A DNA stretch of 64,000 bases from REEB506 sp040381035. GTDB lineage: Bacteria > Pseudomonadota > Alphaproteobacteria > Caulobacterales > Aquidulcibacteraceae. The notes under the pieces are model-generated. The model was not told the DNA's origin, made no database searches, and worked only from the letters and a program-made list of their open reading frames with translations. The stretch covers positions 25,239-89,238 of the forward strand of contig JBEIHY010000003.1 of assembly GCA_040381035.1 (NCBI GenBank). Direction: 5' to 3'. This document shows, one piece after another, positions 52,044 through 59,985 of the stretch. The stretch's first letter is position 1; every line of letters begins with the position of its first letter. Position numbers and translations under genes: made by a program.

Positions 52044-52652
52044 ATGGCCGGCCCGACCCCGATCCGCCTGGAAGACGAGAAAAAAGAAGAGCAGCCGGTC
52101 CAAGCGCCCCAGATTGAAAAGGCGCTGTTTGACAGCCGCACGCTGTTCTTAACCGGCGAGATTAACGACATTCAGGCCCGCCGGATCGCGCAAGGGCTGA
52201 CCGCCTATGCGGCCGTGTCGGACGACCCGATCACGCTGATCCTGTCCTCGCCCGGTGGCCATGTCGAAAGCGGCGACATGATCCACGACATGATCCGGTT
52301 CGTGAAGCCGCGGGTGAAAATTCTCGGCACGGGCTGGGTGGCCTCCGCCGGCGCGTTGATCTTTGCCTCGGTCCCGAAGGCCGACCGCTTCTGCCTGCCC
52401 AATACCCGCTTTCTGCTGCATGAACCGCGCGGCGGCGTCGGCGGGGCGGCGTCGGACGTGGAAATCCAGGCCCGCGAAATCATCCGGATGCGCGAGCGTC
52501 TGAACCGGATTTTCGCCGCCGCCACCGGCCAGACTTATGAAAAAATCAAAGAAGACACTGACCGCGACTATTGGATGCAAGCCGAAGAGGCCAAAACCTA
52601 TGGGCTGGTCGGCAAGATTGTCACCAGCCGCGCCGAGTTCGACGCCGGCTGA
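52044..52652 (+). CDS. ClpP-like serine protease (ATP-dependent Clp proteolytic subunit type)
   Basis: A 202-residue ClpP-fold protein. The catalytic Ser is in TGWVASAGALIFASVPKADR and the His in NTRFLLHEPRGGVGGAASD. LSSPGGHVESGDMIHDMIRF forms the substrate groove. It differs from housekeeping ClpP, where the motif is ASMGA and MIHQP, and has a charged N-terminus (EDEKKEEQPVQAP). It probably is a second, special ClpP; no Clp ATPase is adjacent. The ATG at 52044 has GGAG 7 bases upstream. It is divergent from groES. Confidence 0.84.
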   Translation: MAGPTPIRLEDEKKEEQPVQAPQIEKALFDSRTLFLTGEINDIQARRIAQGLTAYAAVSDDPITLILSSPGGHVESGDMIHDMIRFVKPRVKILGTGWVASAGALIFASVPKADRFCLPNTRFLLHEPRGGVGGAASDVEIQAREIIRMRERLNRIFAAATGQTYEKIKEDTDRDYWMQAEEAKTYGLVGKIVTSRAEFDAG

Positions 52653-52765
52653 TGGCCACACATATCGCGTCAGTAGCGGATAACTCCCCTGACGCGCGCC
52701 GCTGCTGGCGTTAACGCGCTTTGGTGTGGTCAAAAGCACGGCTTCGTGTCTGTGTGTGAGCGTCC

Positions 52766-54682
52766 ATGTGCGGAATAGCTGGTTTCCAGGGGCGCTTTGC
52801 GCCAGAGCTGCTTGATCAAATGCAGGCTGCGATCGCCCATCGCGGGCCGGACGCGGTTGACACGCTCTATCTGGCCGAGAATGGCGTGGGCCTTGCCCAT
52901 CGGCGGCTGTCGATCCTCGATCTGTCGCCAGCAGGCGTGCAGCCGATGTGGTCGCATGATCGCCGGGCGGTGATCGTCTTCAATGGCGAGATTTACAATT
53001 TCCCTGAACTGCGCGCCGAGCTTTTGGCCAAGGGCGTGGTGTTCTGCTCCACCGGCGACACCGAAGTTCTGCTGGAATTGTATCGCCGCGAGGGGGAGGC
53101 CGCGTTTGGCCGCCTGAACGGCATGTTCGCCTGCGCGATCTGGGATTTGGACAAGCGCGAACTGGTGCTCGCCCGCGACGGCTTTGGCGTCAAGCCGCTC
53201 TACATCGCCGAAACGCCGAAGGGTTTTTTGTTCGCCTCCGAAATCAAGGCCTTCCTGCCGGAGCCGAGCTTCAGCCGCGACGTCGACCGCGAGGGCCTCG
53301 CTCTGACGCTAGCGTATCTCTGGTGCCCCGGCCCGCGCACGGCGCTCAAGAGCGTCAAGAAGCTGGGCCCCGGCGAAATGATCGTCGTGAAGGACGCCAA
53401 AATCGTCCGGAGGCGGACATTCTACACCTGGCCCGCCGGCCCGGTTGGGGAAAGCCGCTTCACCGATCTCGACAAGACCACCGCCGACTTGCGCGCCCAT
53501 CTTGGCGAAGCGGTGCGCCGCCAGCTCATCGCGGATGTGCCGGTCGGCGCGTTTCTGTCTGGCGGGCTCGACAGCTCGGCGGTCGTGGCGTTTGCGCAAA
53601 AGGCGCTGGAGCAGGGCCAGAAGCTGACTTGCTTCACCATCGCTGGCGATCCTTCGATGGTCGAAGAAGGGTTTTCCGACGATCTGAAATATGCACGCCT
53701 GATGGCCAAGCATCTGAAGGTCGATCTGGTTGAAGTGCCGGCCGAGGCCACGCTGCTGGATCATCTGCCGATGATGGCGCGCCAGCTCGATGAGCCGCAG
53801 GGCGACACCGCGCCGATCTATGTGTCTGAAATCGCCAAAGCCGCGCGCGAACGCGGCGTGACTGTGCTGTTGTCCGGCGCCGGCGGCGATGATTTGTTCA
53901 GCGGCTATCGCCGCCACATTGCGCAGGGCCTGGAGAATTATTGGGCCTGGCTGCCCCAGCCCGTGCGCGCCGGCATGGGCGCGGCGGCGGGCCTGTTGCC
54001 GACGCGCAAGGCGCTGCTGCGCCGCGTGCGCAAGGCGTTTGAGCACGCCGCCTTGAGCGGCGATGACCGCCCGCCGACCTATTTCCACTGGCTCGCGCCG
54101 CTTGAGATCGAGCGGCTGGTCGGCGCCCGTTATGATGTGGCCGCCCCGATGCGAGACAGCCTGCGCGGCCTGCAGCCCGGCGTCTCGCCGCTGGGGCGGA
54201 TGCTGCACCTCGATCAGCGTTTCTTTCTGATCGATCACAATCTCAACTACACAGACAAGCTCGCCATGAAGCACGGCATCGAAGTGCGCGTGCCATTCCT
54301 TGATCCCGATCTGGCGCGGTTTGCCGCCGACATTCCAGATGCTTGGCGCGTGCGCGACGGCCACGCCAAATGGATCTTCAAGCAAGCGATGCGCCCATTG
54401 CTGCCTGATGATTTGATCTTCCGCCCGAAAGCCGGCTTCGGGGCGCCGCTGCGCTCCTTGATCCAGGGCAAGCTGAAGCCGTTCTTTGACTCAGCGCTTG
54501 ACCCCGACGCGGTAAAAGCCCGCGGCCTGTTTGATCCGGCCGCCGTTGCCAGCCTGCGCGCGCGCGAAGCCCGCGGCGAAATCGACGCGGCCTATCCGCT
54601 GCTGACCATGGCGATCGCCCAGGTGTGGAGTGAAGCCTTTGCCGCGCCGAGCGCCGTACCTGGCAATGGCCGCGCCGCCTGA
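52766..54682 (+). CDS. asnB: glutamine-dependent asparagine synthetase
   Basis: A 638-residue two-domain enzyme. The N-terminal class II amidotransferase begins MCGIAGFQG, with catalytic Cys2 after Met removal, then RRLSILDLSPAGVQPM and FNGEIYNFPELRAEL. The C-terminal synthase has PP-loop SGGLDSSAVVAFAQKAL and DKLAMKHGIEVRVPFLDPDL. It makes Asn, or amidates a sugar or peptide in exopolysaccharide-type homologues (XrtA-linked); no exosortase gene is visible here. Single-gene unit. Confidence 0.9.
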   Translation: MCGIAGFQGRFAPELLDQMQAAIAHRGPDAVDTLYLAENGVGLAHRRLSILDLSPAGVQPMWSHDRRAVIVFNGEIYNFPELRAELLAKGVVFCSTGDTEVLLELYRREGEAAFGRLNGMFACAIWDLDKRELVLARDGFGVKPLYIAETPKGFLFASEIKAFLPEPSFSRDVDREGLALTLAYLWCPGPRTALKSVKKLGPGEMIVVKDAKIVRRRTFYTWPAGPVGESRFTDLDKTTADLRAHLGEAVRRQLIADVPVGAFLSGGLDSSAVVAFAQKALEQGQKLTCFTIAGDPSMVEEGFSDDLKYARLMAKHLKVDLVEVPAEATLLDHLPMMARQLDEPQGDTAPIYVSEIAKAARERGVTVLLSGAGGDDLFSGYRRHIAQGLENYWAWLPQPVRAGMGAAAGLLPTRKALLRRVRKAFEHAALSGDDRPPTYFHWLAPLEIERLVGARYDVAAPMRDSLRGLQPGVSPLGRMLHLDQRFFLIDHNLNYTDKLAMKHGIEVRVPFLDPDLARFAADIPDAWRVRDGHAKWIFKQAMRPLLPDDLIFRPKAGFGAPLRSLIQGKLKPFFDSALDPDAVKARGLFDPAAVASLRAREARGEIDAAYPLLTMAIAQVWSEAFAAPSAVPGNGRAA

Positions 54683-54713
54683 ACATTTTCGCTCTCCTGC
54701 CAACGAGCGGGGG

Positions 54714-55637
54714 TTAAGCGAACGCGGCGCGAGGGTATCCCTGAAAGAACAGCGCCGCCTCGAGTGAGGTGTGGACGATCCGCGCATTGGCCTGCGCCGC
54801 CACGATCGGCTTGGCGTGATAGGCAACGCCCAGGCCAGCGATTTCGATCATCGCCAAATCATTGGCGCCATCGCCAATCGCCATCGCCGCGGCGGACGAG
54901 ACGCCGGACCCGGAGCATTCCTCCTCCAACGCCGTGCGCTTGGCGGCGCGGCCAAGGATCGGTTCGGCGACCTTTCCGGTGAGCGCTTTGCCATCGTCCA
55001 ACAGCCGATTAGCGCGCTCGGTGTGAAAGCCGGCCGCGTCCGCCACACGCGATGTGAAGAACGTGAACCCACCCGACACCAAGGCGCAGCGCGCGCCATG
55101 GGCGGCCATGGTCGTCACCAGCGTGCGCGCGCCGGGATTGAGCCGCACGCGCTGATCATAGCACGCTTGCAGTGCGCCAAGCTCCAGTCCCGTCAGCATC
55201 GCCACGCGTTCGCGCAGCGCGTCTTCAAACACCAGCTCGCCAGCCATCGCGCGTTCGGTGATGGCGGCAATCTCGGCCTTCTTGCCGGCGAAATCGGCCA
55301 GCTCATCCAGGCATTCGCAGCCGATTATGGTGCTGTCCATGTCGGCGATCAGCACTTGCTTGCGGCGCGGTTCATTCGTCTGAAGCGCCCAGTCGATCGG
55401 ATATTTGCCAAGTTCTGCGCCCACCACGTCCAGCGCTTGCTTGCGCCATTCGGTCAACGATCCGTGCGCATGGACCTTGAACCCAACATCCAGCGCTTCG
55501 CCATCTTCCAGCCAGGTCCGCGCGGCTTCGCCATCGACCAAATCGGCGAGCGCCAAGCCGTCGCCCGCCCGCACGGCGGCCTCAAACAGCAGCGCCCGCG
55601 AGCCCGGCGCGGAGACGACAGTGAGCAGGGCTTGCAT
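54714..55637 (-). CDS. serB: phosphoserine phosphatase
   Basis: A 307-residue HAD phosphatase. The catalytic motif I is VLIADMDSTIIGCECLDELA (first Asp is the nucleophile); motif II is ALVSGGFTFFTSRVADAAGF; motif III is AIGDGANDLAMIEIAGLGVA. The N-terminal 100 residues form an ACT-like regulatory region. It performs the last step of serine synthesis. The ATG faces the miaA start, so the two genes share a very short divergent promoter region. Confidence 0.95.
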   Translation of the reverse strand: MQALLTVVSAPGSRALLFEAAVRAGDGLALADLVDGEAARTWLEDGEALDVGFKVHAHGSLTEWRKQALDVVGAELGKYPIDWALQTNEPRRKQVLIADMDSTIIGCECLDELADFAGKKAEIAAITERAMAGELVFEDALRERVAMLTGLELGALQACYDQRVRLNPGARTLVTTMAAHGARCALVSGGFTFFTSRVADAAGFHTERANRLLDDGKALTGKVAEPILGRAAKRTALEEECSGSGVSSAAAMAIGDGANDLAMIEIAGLGVAYHAKPIVAAQANARIVHTSLEAALFFQGYPRAAFA

Positions 55638-55665
55638 GATGGCCTCTTTGCTTCAAAGCAGGGGA

Positions 55666-56589
55666 ATGATTCAAGCGCTGTGTATCATGGGCCCGACGGC
55701 AAGCGGCAAGTCCGCACTTGCTTTGGCTTTGGCCGCGCGGTTCGGGGCCGAAATCGTCAATGCCGATTCCATGCAAGTCTATGCTGATCTGCGTATTCTC
55801 ACCGCGCGGCCGACGCCCGCCGAAGAAGCCGCTGCGCCGCATCATCTGTATGGCTGCGTCGACGCCGCCGAGCGGTTCTCCGTCGGCGCCTGGATTGGCG
55901 CGGTGCGCCCTGTGCTTGCGCAGATCGCCGCGCGCGGGCGCCTGGCGATCTTGGTCGGCGGCACGGGGCTTTATTTCAAAGCGCTGACCGAAGGCCTCGC
56001 GGCGACGCCGCCAATCCCGCCTGATGTGCGTGCCGCGTTGGCGTCGCGCTTGCTGCGCGATGGTGCGCCGGGCCTGCATGGCGAATTGGCCATGCGCGAT
56101 CCAAGGGCGGCTGCGATGTTAAGCCCAAACGATGCGCCACGGATCATCCGCGCCTTGGAAGTGTTTGACGCGACCGGCGAAAGCATCCTGGTTTGGCGCG
56201 ATCGCAATGACCCGCCGATTTTCGCCGCAGGCGCATGGGCTGGCGTCGCGCTGGCGCCGCCGCGGGCGGATCTTTATGCCCGCATCGATGCGCGGTTTGC
56301 CGCGATGCTTAGCGCCGGCGCCCTGGACGAGGTGGCAGCCCTTGCGGGGCGCCATCTTGATCCCTTGCTGCCCTGCATGAAAGCGCATGGCGCGCCGGCC
56401 TTGATGGCGCATCTGCGCGGTGACATGGGCCTGCCCGGCGCCGCCAAGCTCGCCACGCAAGACACACGCAACTACGCCAAGCGGCAATTCACCTGGATGC
56501 GCGGGCAGATGCCGGATTGGCCGCAAATCACGGCCGAAGACGAAGCCGCCCGCATCGGCGCGGTTCTGGCGCAAGCGGGGCTTTCGTGA
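55666..56589 (+). CDS. miaA: tRNA dimethylallyltransferase
   Basis: A 307-residue MiaA: P-loop IMGPTASGKSALALALAARF, EIVNADSMQVYADLRILTAR, ILVGGTGLYFKALTEGLA and the C-terminal TQDTRNYAKRQFTWMRGQM. It adds dimethylallyl to A37 of tRNAs that read UNN codons. The ATG at 55666 is closest to the domain start; an alternative ATG at 55636 has an AGGG 6 bases upstream and would overlap the serB start codon. Confidence 0.95.
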   Translation: MIQALCIMGPTASGKSALALALAARFGAEIVNADSMQVYADLRILTARPTPAEEAAAPHHLYGCVDAAERFSVGAWIGAVRPVLAQIAARGRLAILVGGTGLYFKALTEGLAATPPIPPDVRAALASRLLRDGAPGLHGELAMRDPRAAAMLSPNDAPRIIRALEVFDATGESILVWRDRNDPPIFAAGAWAGVALAPPRADLYARIDARFAAMLSAGALDEVAALAGRHLDPLLPCMKAHGAPALMAHLRGDMGLPGAAKLATQDTRNYAKRQFTWMRGQMPDWPQITAEDEAARIGAVLAQAGLS

Positions 56590-56600
56590 CGCGATGAACA

Positions 56601-56628
56601 CCCCTTCTCCCGAAGGCGAGAGAAGGGG
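56601..56628. repeat. hairpin after miaA (CCCCTTCTC/GAGAAGGGG)
   Basis: Arms CCCCTTCTC (56601-56609) and GAGAAGGGG (56620-56628) with a 10-base loop. There is no T-tract. It looks like the widespread proteobacterial intergenic palindrome and may help end miaA transcription or protect its 3' end. Confidence 0.5.
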
Positions 56629-56712
56629 AGCCGGCAGAATCGGCGTCCTTCCCGCCATGACGCAAAATCCTGCCTCGCAAGCGCCGACTTGACCATTCCC
56701 AAGGGATGACTT

Positions 56713-56796
56713 ATGCGCAGAGTGAGTTTTGGAGGCGAATCCGTGGTTTTGACCGGGCGAGTTATTCTTATCAGCGCGCGCGGCCTTCCGGTGTAG
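56713..56796 (+). CDS. ilvB leader peptide
   Basis: A 27-codon ORF with AAGGGA 7-8 bases before its ATG. It contains clustered branched-chain codons: GTG-GTT-TTG (codons 11-13), GTT-ATT-CTT-ATC (codons 17-20), CTT (25) and GTG (27, the last). It ends at TAG 56794-56796 inside the first leader hairpin. This is the pattern of ribosome-mediated attenuation leaders for ilv genes. Its frame differs from the longer unrelated frame at 56706. Confidence 0.82.
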   Translation: MRRVSFGGESVVLTGRVILISARGLPV

Positions 56797-56806
56797 TCAC
56801 CGGGGG
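56785..56806 (+). promoter_or_regulatory. ilvB leader hairpin (pause/antiterminator region)
   Basis: Arms CTTCCGGTG (56785-56793) and CACCGGGGG (56798-56806), loop TAGT, pairing over 9 positions with two G-U pairs. The leader peptide stop codon lies in the loop. A ribosome stalled in the branched-chain codons would free this region for other pairings. Confidence 0.6.
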
Positions 56807-56823
56807 AATGGCGGCGCGCACAC

Positions 56824-56852
56824 AAGGGGTCCAACCGGGCCCCTTTTTCTTT
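56824..56852 (+). terminator. ilvB attenuator terminator
   Basis: Arms AAGGGGTCC (56824-56832) and GGGCCCCTT (56837-56845) with an AACC loop and a T-rich tail (TTTTTCTTT to 56852). It sits 28 bases before the ilvB ATG, so read-through must be regulated for ilvB expression. Confidence 0.82.
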
Positions 56853-56880
56853 GGGCGAATGAACGGGTTGGAGCGGTACG

Positions 56881-58704
56881 ATGGACGGCGCAGGCGCAAT
56901 GCAGAAACAAGAGGCCCGCAAGGCCAAGGCTCCGCCCGTGAAGGCGGCTGATCCGGAAATCCTCACCGGCGCGGAAATCGTCGTGCGCGCGCTGGTCGAT
57001 CAGGGCGTCACCGATCTGTTCGGCTATCCCGGCGGGGCGGTGCTGCCGATCTATGATGCGCTGTTTGGCGAGCCGAAGCTGCGTCACATCCTGGTGCGCC
57101 ATGAACAGGGCGCTGGGCACATGGCGGAAGGCTATGCGCGCTCCACCGGCAAGGTCGGCGTGGTGCTCGTCACCTCCGGGCCGGGGGCGACGAATGTGGT
57201 GACGCCGCTGGTCGATGCGCTGATGGATTCCATCCCCCTTGTGGTGATCACCGGCCAGGTGCCAACCCATTTGATCGGATCGGACGCGTTTCAGGAATGC
57301 GATACGGTCGGCATCACGCGCTCCGCCACCAAGCACAATTGGCTGGTGAAGGACGTGAACCATCTGGCGCGCGTGATGCACGAAGCGTTCTATGTCGCCT
57401 CCACCGGCCGCCCCGGCCCGGTCGTGGTTGATATCCCGAAGGACATCCAGTTCGCCAAAGGCGCCTATATCGGCCCCGAAGGCGTGCGCCCGCGCACTTA
57501 TCATCCCGCCCGCGCGGCGGCGGAAAAGCCGATCGCGGAAGCTGTGGCGCTGATGGCGAAAGCCAAAAAGCCGATCCTCTATACCGGGGGCGGCGTCATC
57601 AATGCCGGGCCGCAGGCGAGCCGCGCTTTGCGTGAACTTGCACGCGAGACCGGCTTTCCGGTGACGTCCACATTGATGGGGCTTGGCGCGTTTCCGGCGC
57701 ATGATCCGCAATGGCTGGGGATGCTGGGCATGCACGGCGCCTATGAGGCCAATATGGCGATGCATGATTGCGATGTGATGGTGTGCATCGGCGCGCGGTT
57801 TGACGATCGCGTCACCGGCCGCCTCGATGCGTTTTCGCCGAATTCGAAGAAGATTCACATCGATATTGATCCGAGCTCGATCAACAAAAACGTGCTGGCC
57901 GATGTGGCGATCATTGCCGACGCCGGCGTTGCGGTGGAGGCGCTGCTGGCGCAGTGGCGCGCCGTCAAGCACGACACGCGTGAGGCGCAAAAGGCGTGGT
58001 GGGCTGAGATCCAACGCTGGCGGGCGCGCAATGGCTTTGCCTATGGCAAGGACGACAAGATCATCAAGCCGCAATATGCGATCGAGCGTTTGTACGCGTT
58101 AAGCAAAGACAAAGACGTGTACGTCACCACCGAGGTTGGTCAGCATCAGATGTGGGCCGCGCAATTCTTCCACTTCCATGAGCCGAACCGGTGGATGACG
58201 TCCGGCGGGCTCGGCACCATGGGCTATGGCCTGCCGGCCGCGATCGGCGTGCAGGCCGCCCACCCTGACGCGCTCGTCATCGACATCGCGGGCGAAGCCA
58301 GCGTGCAAATGACGATGCAAGAAATGAGCACGGCGGTGCAGTACAATCTGCCGGTGAAAATCTTTATCTTGAACAATGAATGGATGGGCATGGTGCGCCA
58401 GTGGCAGCAATTGCTGCATGGCGAGCGCTATTCCCATTCCTATTCCGAGGCGTTGCCGGATTTCGTGAAGCTGGCCGAGGCGTATGGTTGCGTCGGATTG
58501 CGCGCGGATACGCCGGGCGAGCTGGACGGCAAGATCATGGAAATGCTCAGCGTCAAGAAGCCGGTGATTTTCGATTGCCGCGTAGCGAAAGAAGAAAACT
58601 GCTTCCCGATGATCCCGTCCGGCAAAGCGCATAATGAGATGCTGTTGCCGGGCGACGCCGCCGATGAGGCTGGGATTTCGGAAGAGGGGAAGATGTTGGT
58701 GTGA
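56881..58704 (+). CDS. ilvB: acetolactate synthase, large (catalytic) subunit
   Basis: A 607-residue ThDP enzyme of valine/leucine/isoleucine synthesis: LVDQGVTDLFGYPGGAVLPI, VRHEQGAGHMAEGYARSTGK (catalytic Glu), and the ThDP/Mg site IDIAGEASVQMTMQEMSTAV followed by ILNNEWMGMVRQWQ. The usual GDG reads GEA, as in other alphaproteobacterial IlvB. GGAG lies 7 bases before the ATG. The regulatory subunit gene ilvN is not downstream; a toxin-antitoxin pair on the other strand follows after 6 bases. Confidence 0.97.
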   Translation: MDGAGAMQKQEARKAKAPPVKAADPEILTGAEIVVRALVDQGVTDLFGYPGGAVLPIYDALFGEPKLRHILVRHEQGAGHMAEGYARSTGKVGVVLVTSGPGATNVVTPLVDALMDSIPLVVITGQVPTHLIGSDAFQECDTVGITRSATKHNWLVKDVNHLARVMHEAFYVASTGRPGPVVVDIPKDIQFAKGAYIGPEGVRPRTYHPARAAAEKPIAEAVALMAKAKKPILYTGGGVINAGPQASRALRELARETGFPVTSTLMGLGAFPAHDPQWLGMLGMHGAYEANMAMHDCDVMVCIGARFDDRVTGRLDAFSPNSKKIHIDIDPSSINKNVLADVAIIADAGVAVEALLAQWRAVKHDTREAQKAWWAEIQRWRARNGFAYGKDDKIIKPQYAIERLYALSKDKDVYVTTEVGQHQMWAAQFFHFHEPNRWMTSGGLGTMGYGLPAAIGVQAAHPDALVIDIAGEASVQMTMQEMSTAVQYNLPVKIFILNNEWMGMVRQWQQLLHGERYSHSYSEALPDFVKLAEAYGCVGLRADTPGELDGKIMEMLSVKKPVIFDCRVAKEENCFPMIPSGKAHNEMLLPGDAADEAGISEEGKMLV

Positions 58705-58710
58705 GGGGCG

Positions 58711-59109
58711 TTACCGCACCGCCCGCGCCTCCAAGCCCAGCGCCTTCACATCGCGTACGGCGGCCTTGTCGAAGCTAACGAAAACGCCGCCGCCGATGGC
58801 CGCGCCTTCGGCGGCGATCACGCCGTCGGCGAAGTCGCCGCCGCGATCGAGCATGGCGAGGCCAAATTGAACGCGCTCATGATCGCAGAGCACATTGTGC
58901 GCCGCGATGAGGGTGCGGATGGTCAAGGCCAGGTCGGCCGGCTTGGTTTTGTAGGAGCGTCGCAGAACCCAGGCCAATTCGCACAGCACCTGATTGGTCA
59001 ACACAATCTGATCGGCGCCGTCCAGCAAGGCAGAGGCTGTTTCGGCCTGGCGCGGATCGTCGCGCACGATCGCACGAACCAGAATGTTTGTGTCCGGCGT
59101 AAGGTTCAC
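58711..59109 (-). CDS. vapC: PIN-domain toxin, VapC type
   Basis: A 132-residue PIN nuclease with the acidic active-site set: LTPDTNILVRAIVRDDP (Asp6), VLCELAWVLRRS (Glu), FADGVIAAEG (Asp) and VFVSFDKAAVRD (Asp). VapC toxins cut specific RNAs. The ATG overlaps the antitoxin stop by 4 bases. It lies directly behind ilvB on the opposite strand. Confidence 0.9.
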   Translation of the reverse strand: MNLTPDTNILVRAIVRDDPRQAETASALLDGADQIVLTNQVLCELAWVLRRSYKTKPADLALTIRTLIAAHNVLCDHERVQFGLAMLDRGGDFADGVIAAEGAAIGGGVFVSFDKAAVRDVKALGLEARAVR

Positions 59110-59357
59110 CGCTCGCCGGCCCAGGCCTTTTCGGTGGCTTCTTTGATTTCGTCGATCGTCAATTTCGGCCCATTGGGATCATAAAGCATGCCGAACACGT
59201 CGCTGATTTTGCCTTTGCGCGCTGGCGGCGTGATTTCGACCTTGCCGCCGGGCAAAAGCGTCACCTCCACCTTGTCGCCGGGGCCGACGCCGAGATGGGC
59301 GAGCACGTCCTTCTTCAGGGTCACTTGGCCCTTGGCGGTGATGGTGAGCTTGGTCAT
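59106..59357 (-). CDS. vapB: AbrB/MazE-type antitoxin, VapB role
   Basis: An 83-residue SpoVT/AbrB-fold protein: TKLTITAKGQVTLKKDVLAH and KVEVTLLPGGKVEITPPARK form the DNA-binding swapped hairpin, and the C-terminal tail (LTIDEIKEATEKAWAGE) should bind the toxin. It overlaps vapC by 4 bases. The ATG at 59357 lies 7 bases from a perfect palindromic operator, which supports autoregulation. Confidence 0.9.
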   Translation of the reverse strand: MTKLTITAKGQVTLKKDVLAHLGVGPGDKVEVTLLPGGKVEITPPARKGKISDVFGMLYDPNGPKLTIDEIKEATEKAWAGER

Positions 59358-59363
59358 GGCCCC

Positions 59364-59390
59364 AAAAGTAAGGCAAGTTGCCTTACTTTT
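59364..59390. promoter_or_regulatory. perfect palindromic operator of vapBC
   Basis: AAAAGTAAGGCAA (59364-59376), one central G, TTGCCTTACTTTT (59378-59390): 13-base arms with no mismatch. It is AT-rich against a GC-rich background and abuts the antitoxin start, as expected for an AbrB-type autorepressor site overlapping the promoter. Confidence 0.82.
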
Positions 59391-59399
59391 CAAGCTGCC

Positions 59400-59921
59400 T
59401 CAGAAATCGTTAATGCTCATATCCGCGCGCAGTGGCCATGAGCCCGTTGGCAGGCCGCTAGACGCAAGATCAAAGCCGGCGCTGTCGAAAGAAACGGTAT
59501 TGGTCGGCGTTTCCTGCACCCGCACGCTGTCGACGCGAAACGGCAGGCCGTCGGCGGAAACGAAGGCGGAGAGCTTCAGATAAAAGCACACCGCCAGCGC
59601 CTCTGTGGTGGGATCGCCCACAAAGGTCATGATCCGCGCCAGCCGCGCTGGCTCGTGCGCGTGGAAAAAGCCGATCAGCGGATCGTCCGTGTTCAGTTGA
59701 AATGCATGATCGACCGCGCCGTCGATCCAGCCGTGCCAACGCGCCTTCACGCGCGCGAAAGGCGCGGCCATATTGGCGCCGCCAAAGCGAAAATTGGCGA
59801 GCGGCGTAAGCCGCACGGTGACATATTCGTCGTGGCCGTGCGGGGTGGCGCATTTGTCGGCCATGTCGGCGATCAGGCGGTGCGCCATTGCGTAGCGGCG
59901 GGTGAATTCCAGATTTGGCAT
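59400..59921 (-). CDS. 6-pyruvoyl-tetrahydropterin synthase / QueD-like protein
   Basis: A 173-residue tunnelling-fold protein. FTRRYAMAHRLIADMADKCA and PHGHDEYVTVRLTPL hold the zinc-binding His residues (MAHR, HGHD) and the KC pair of PTPS/QueD. The second half reads LNTDDPLIGFFHAHEPARLA and ENPTTEALA-like GDPTTEALAVCFYLKLSAFV. QueD makes 6-carboxy-tetrahydropterin for queuosine; no other que gene is here. The ATG at 59921 opens the conserved part. Confidence 0.78.
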   Translation of the reverse strand: MPNLEFTRRYAMAHRLIADMADKCATPHGHDEYVTVRLTPLANFRFGGANMAAPFARVKARWHGWIDGAVDHAFQLNTDDPLIGFFHAHEPARLARIMTFVGDPTTEALAVCFYLKLSAFVSADGLPFRVDSVRVQETPTNTVSFDSAGFDLASSGLPTGSWPLRADMSINDF

Positions 59922-59985
59922 GGCCTGCGCATCGGGCGATAAAGTGGATGCCGGTTTTTCGCGCAAAGATGCGCAAACACAAGGC

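Noticed and set aside
56706..56951. 81-codon plus-strand frame through the ilvB leader
   Set aside because: It overlaps the attenuator and the ilvB start in another frame; the 27-codon branched-chain-rich frame with an SD explains the region better.
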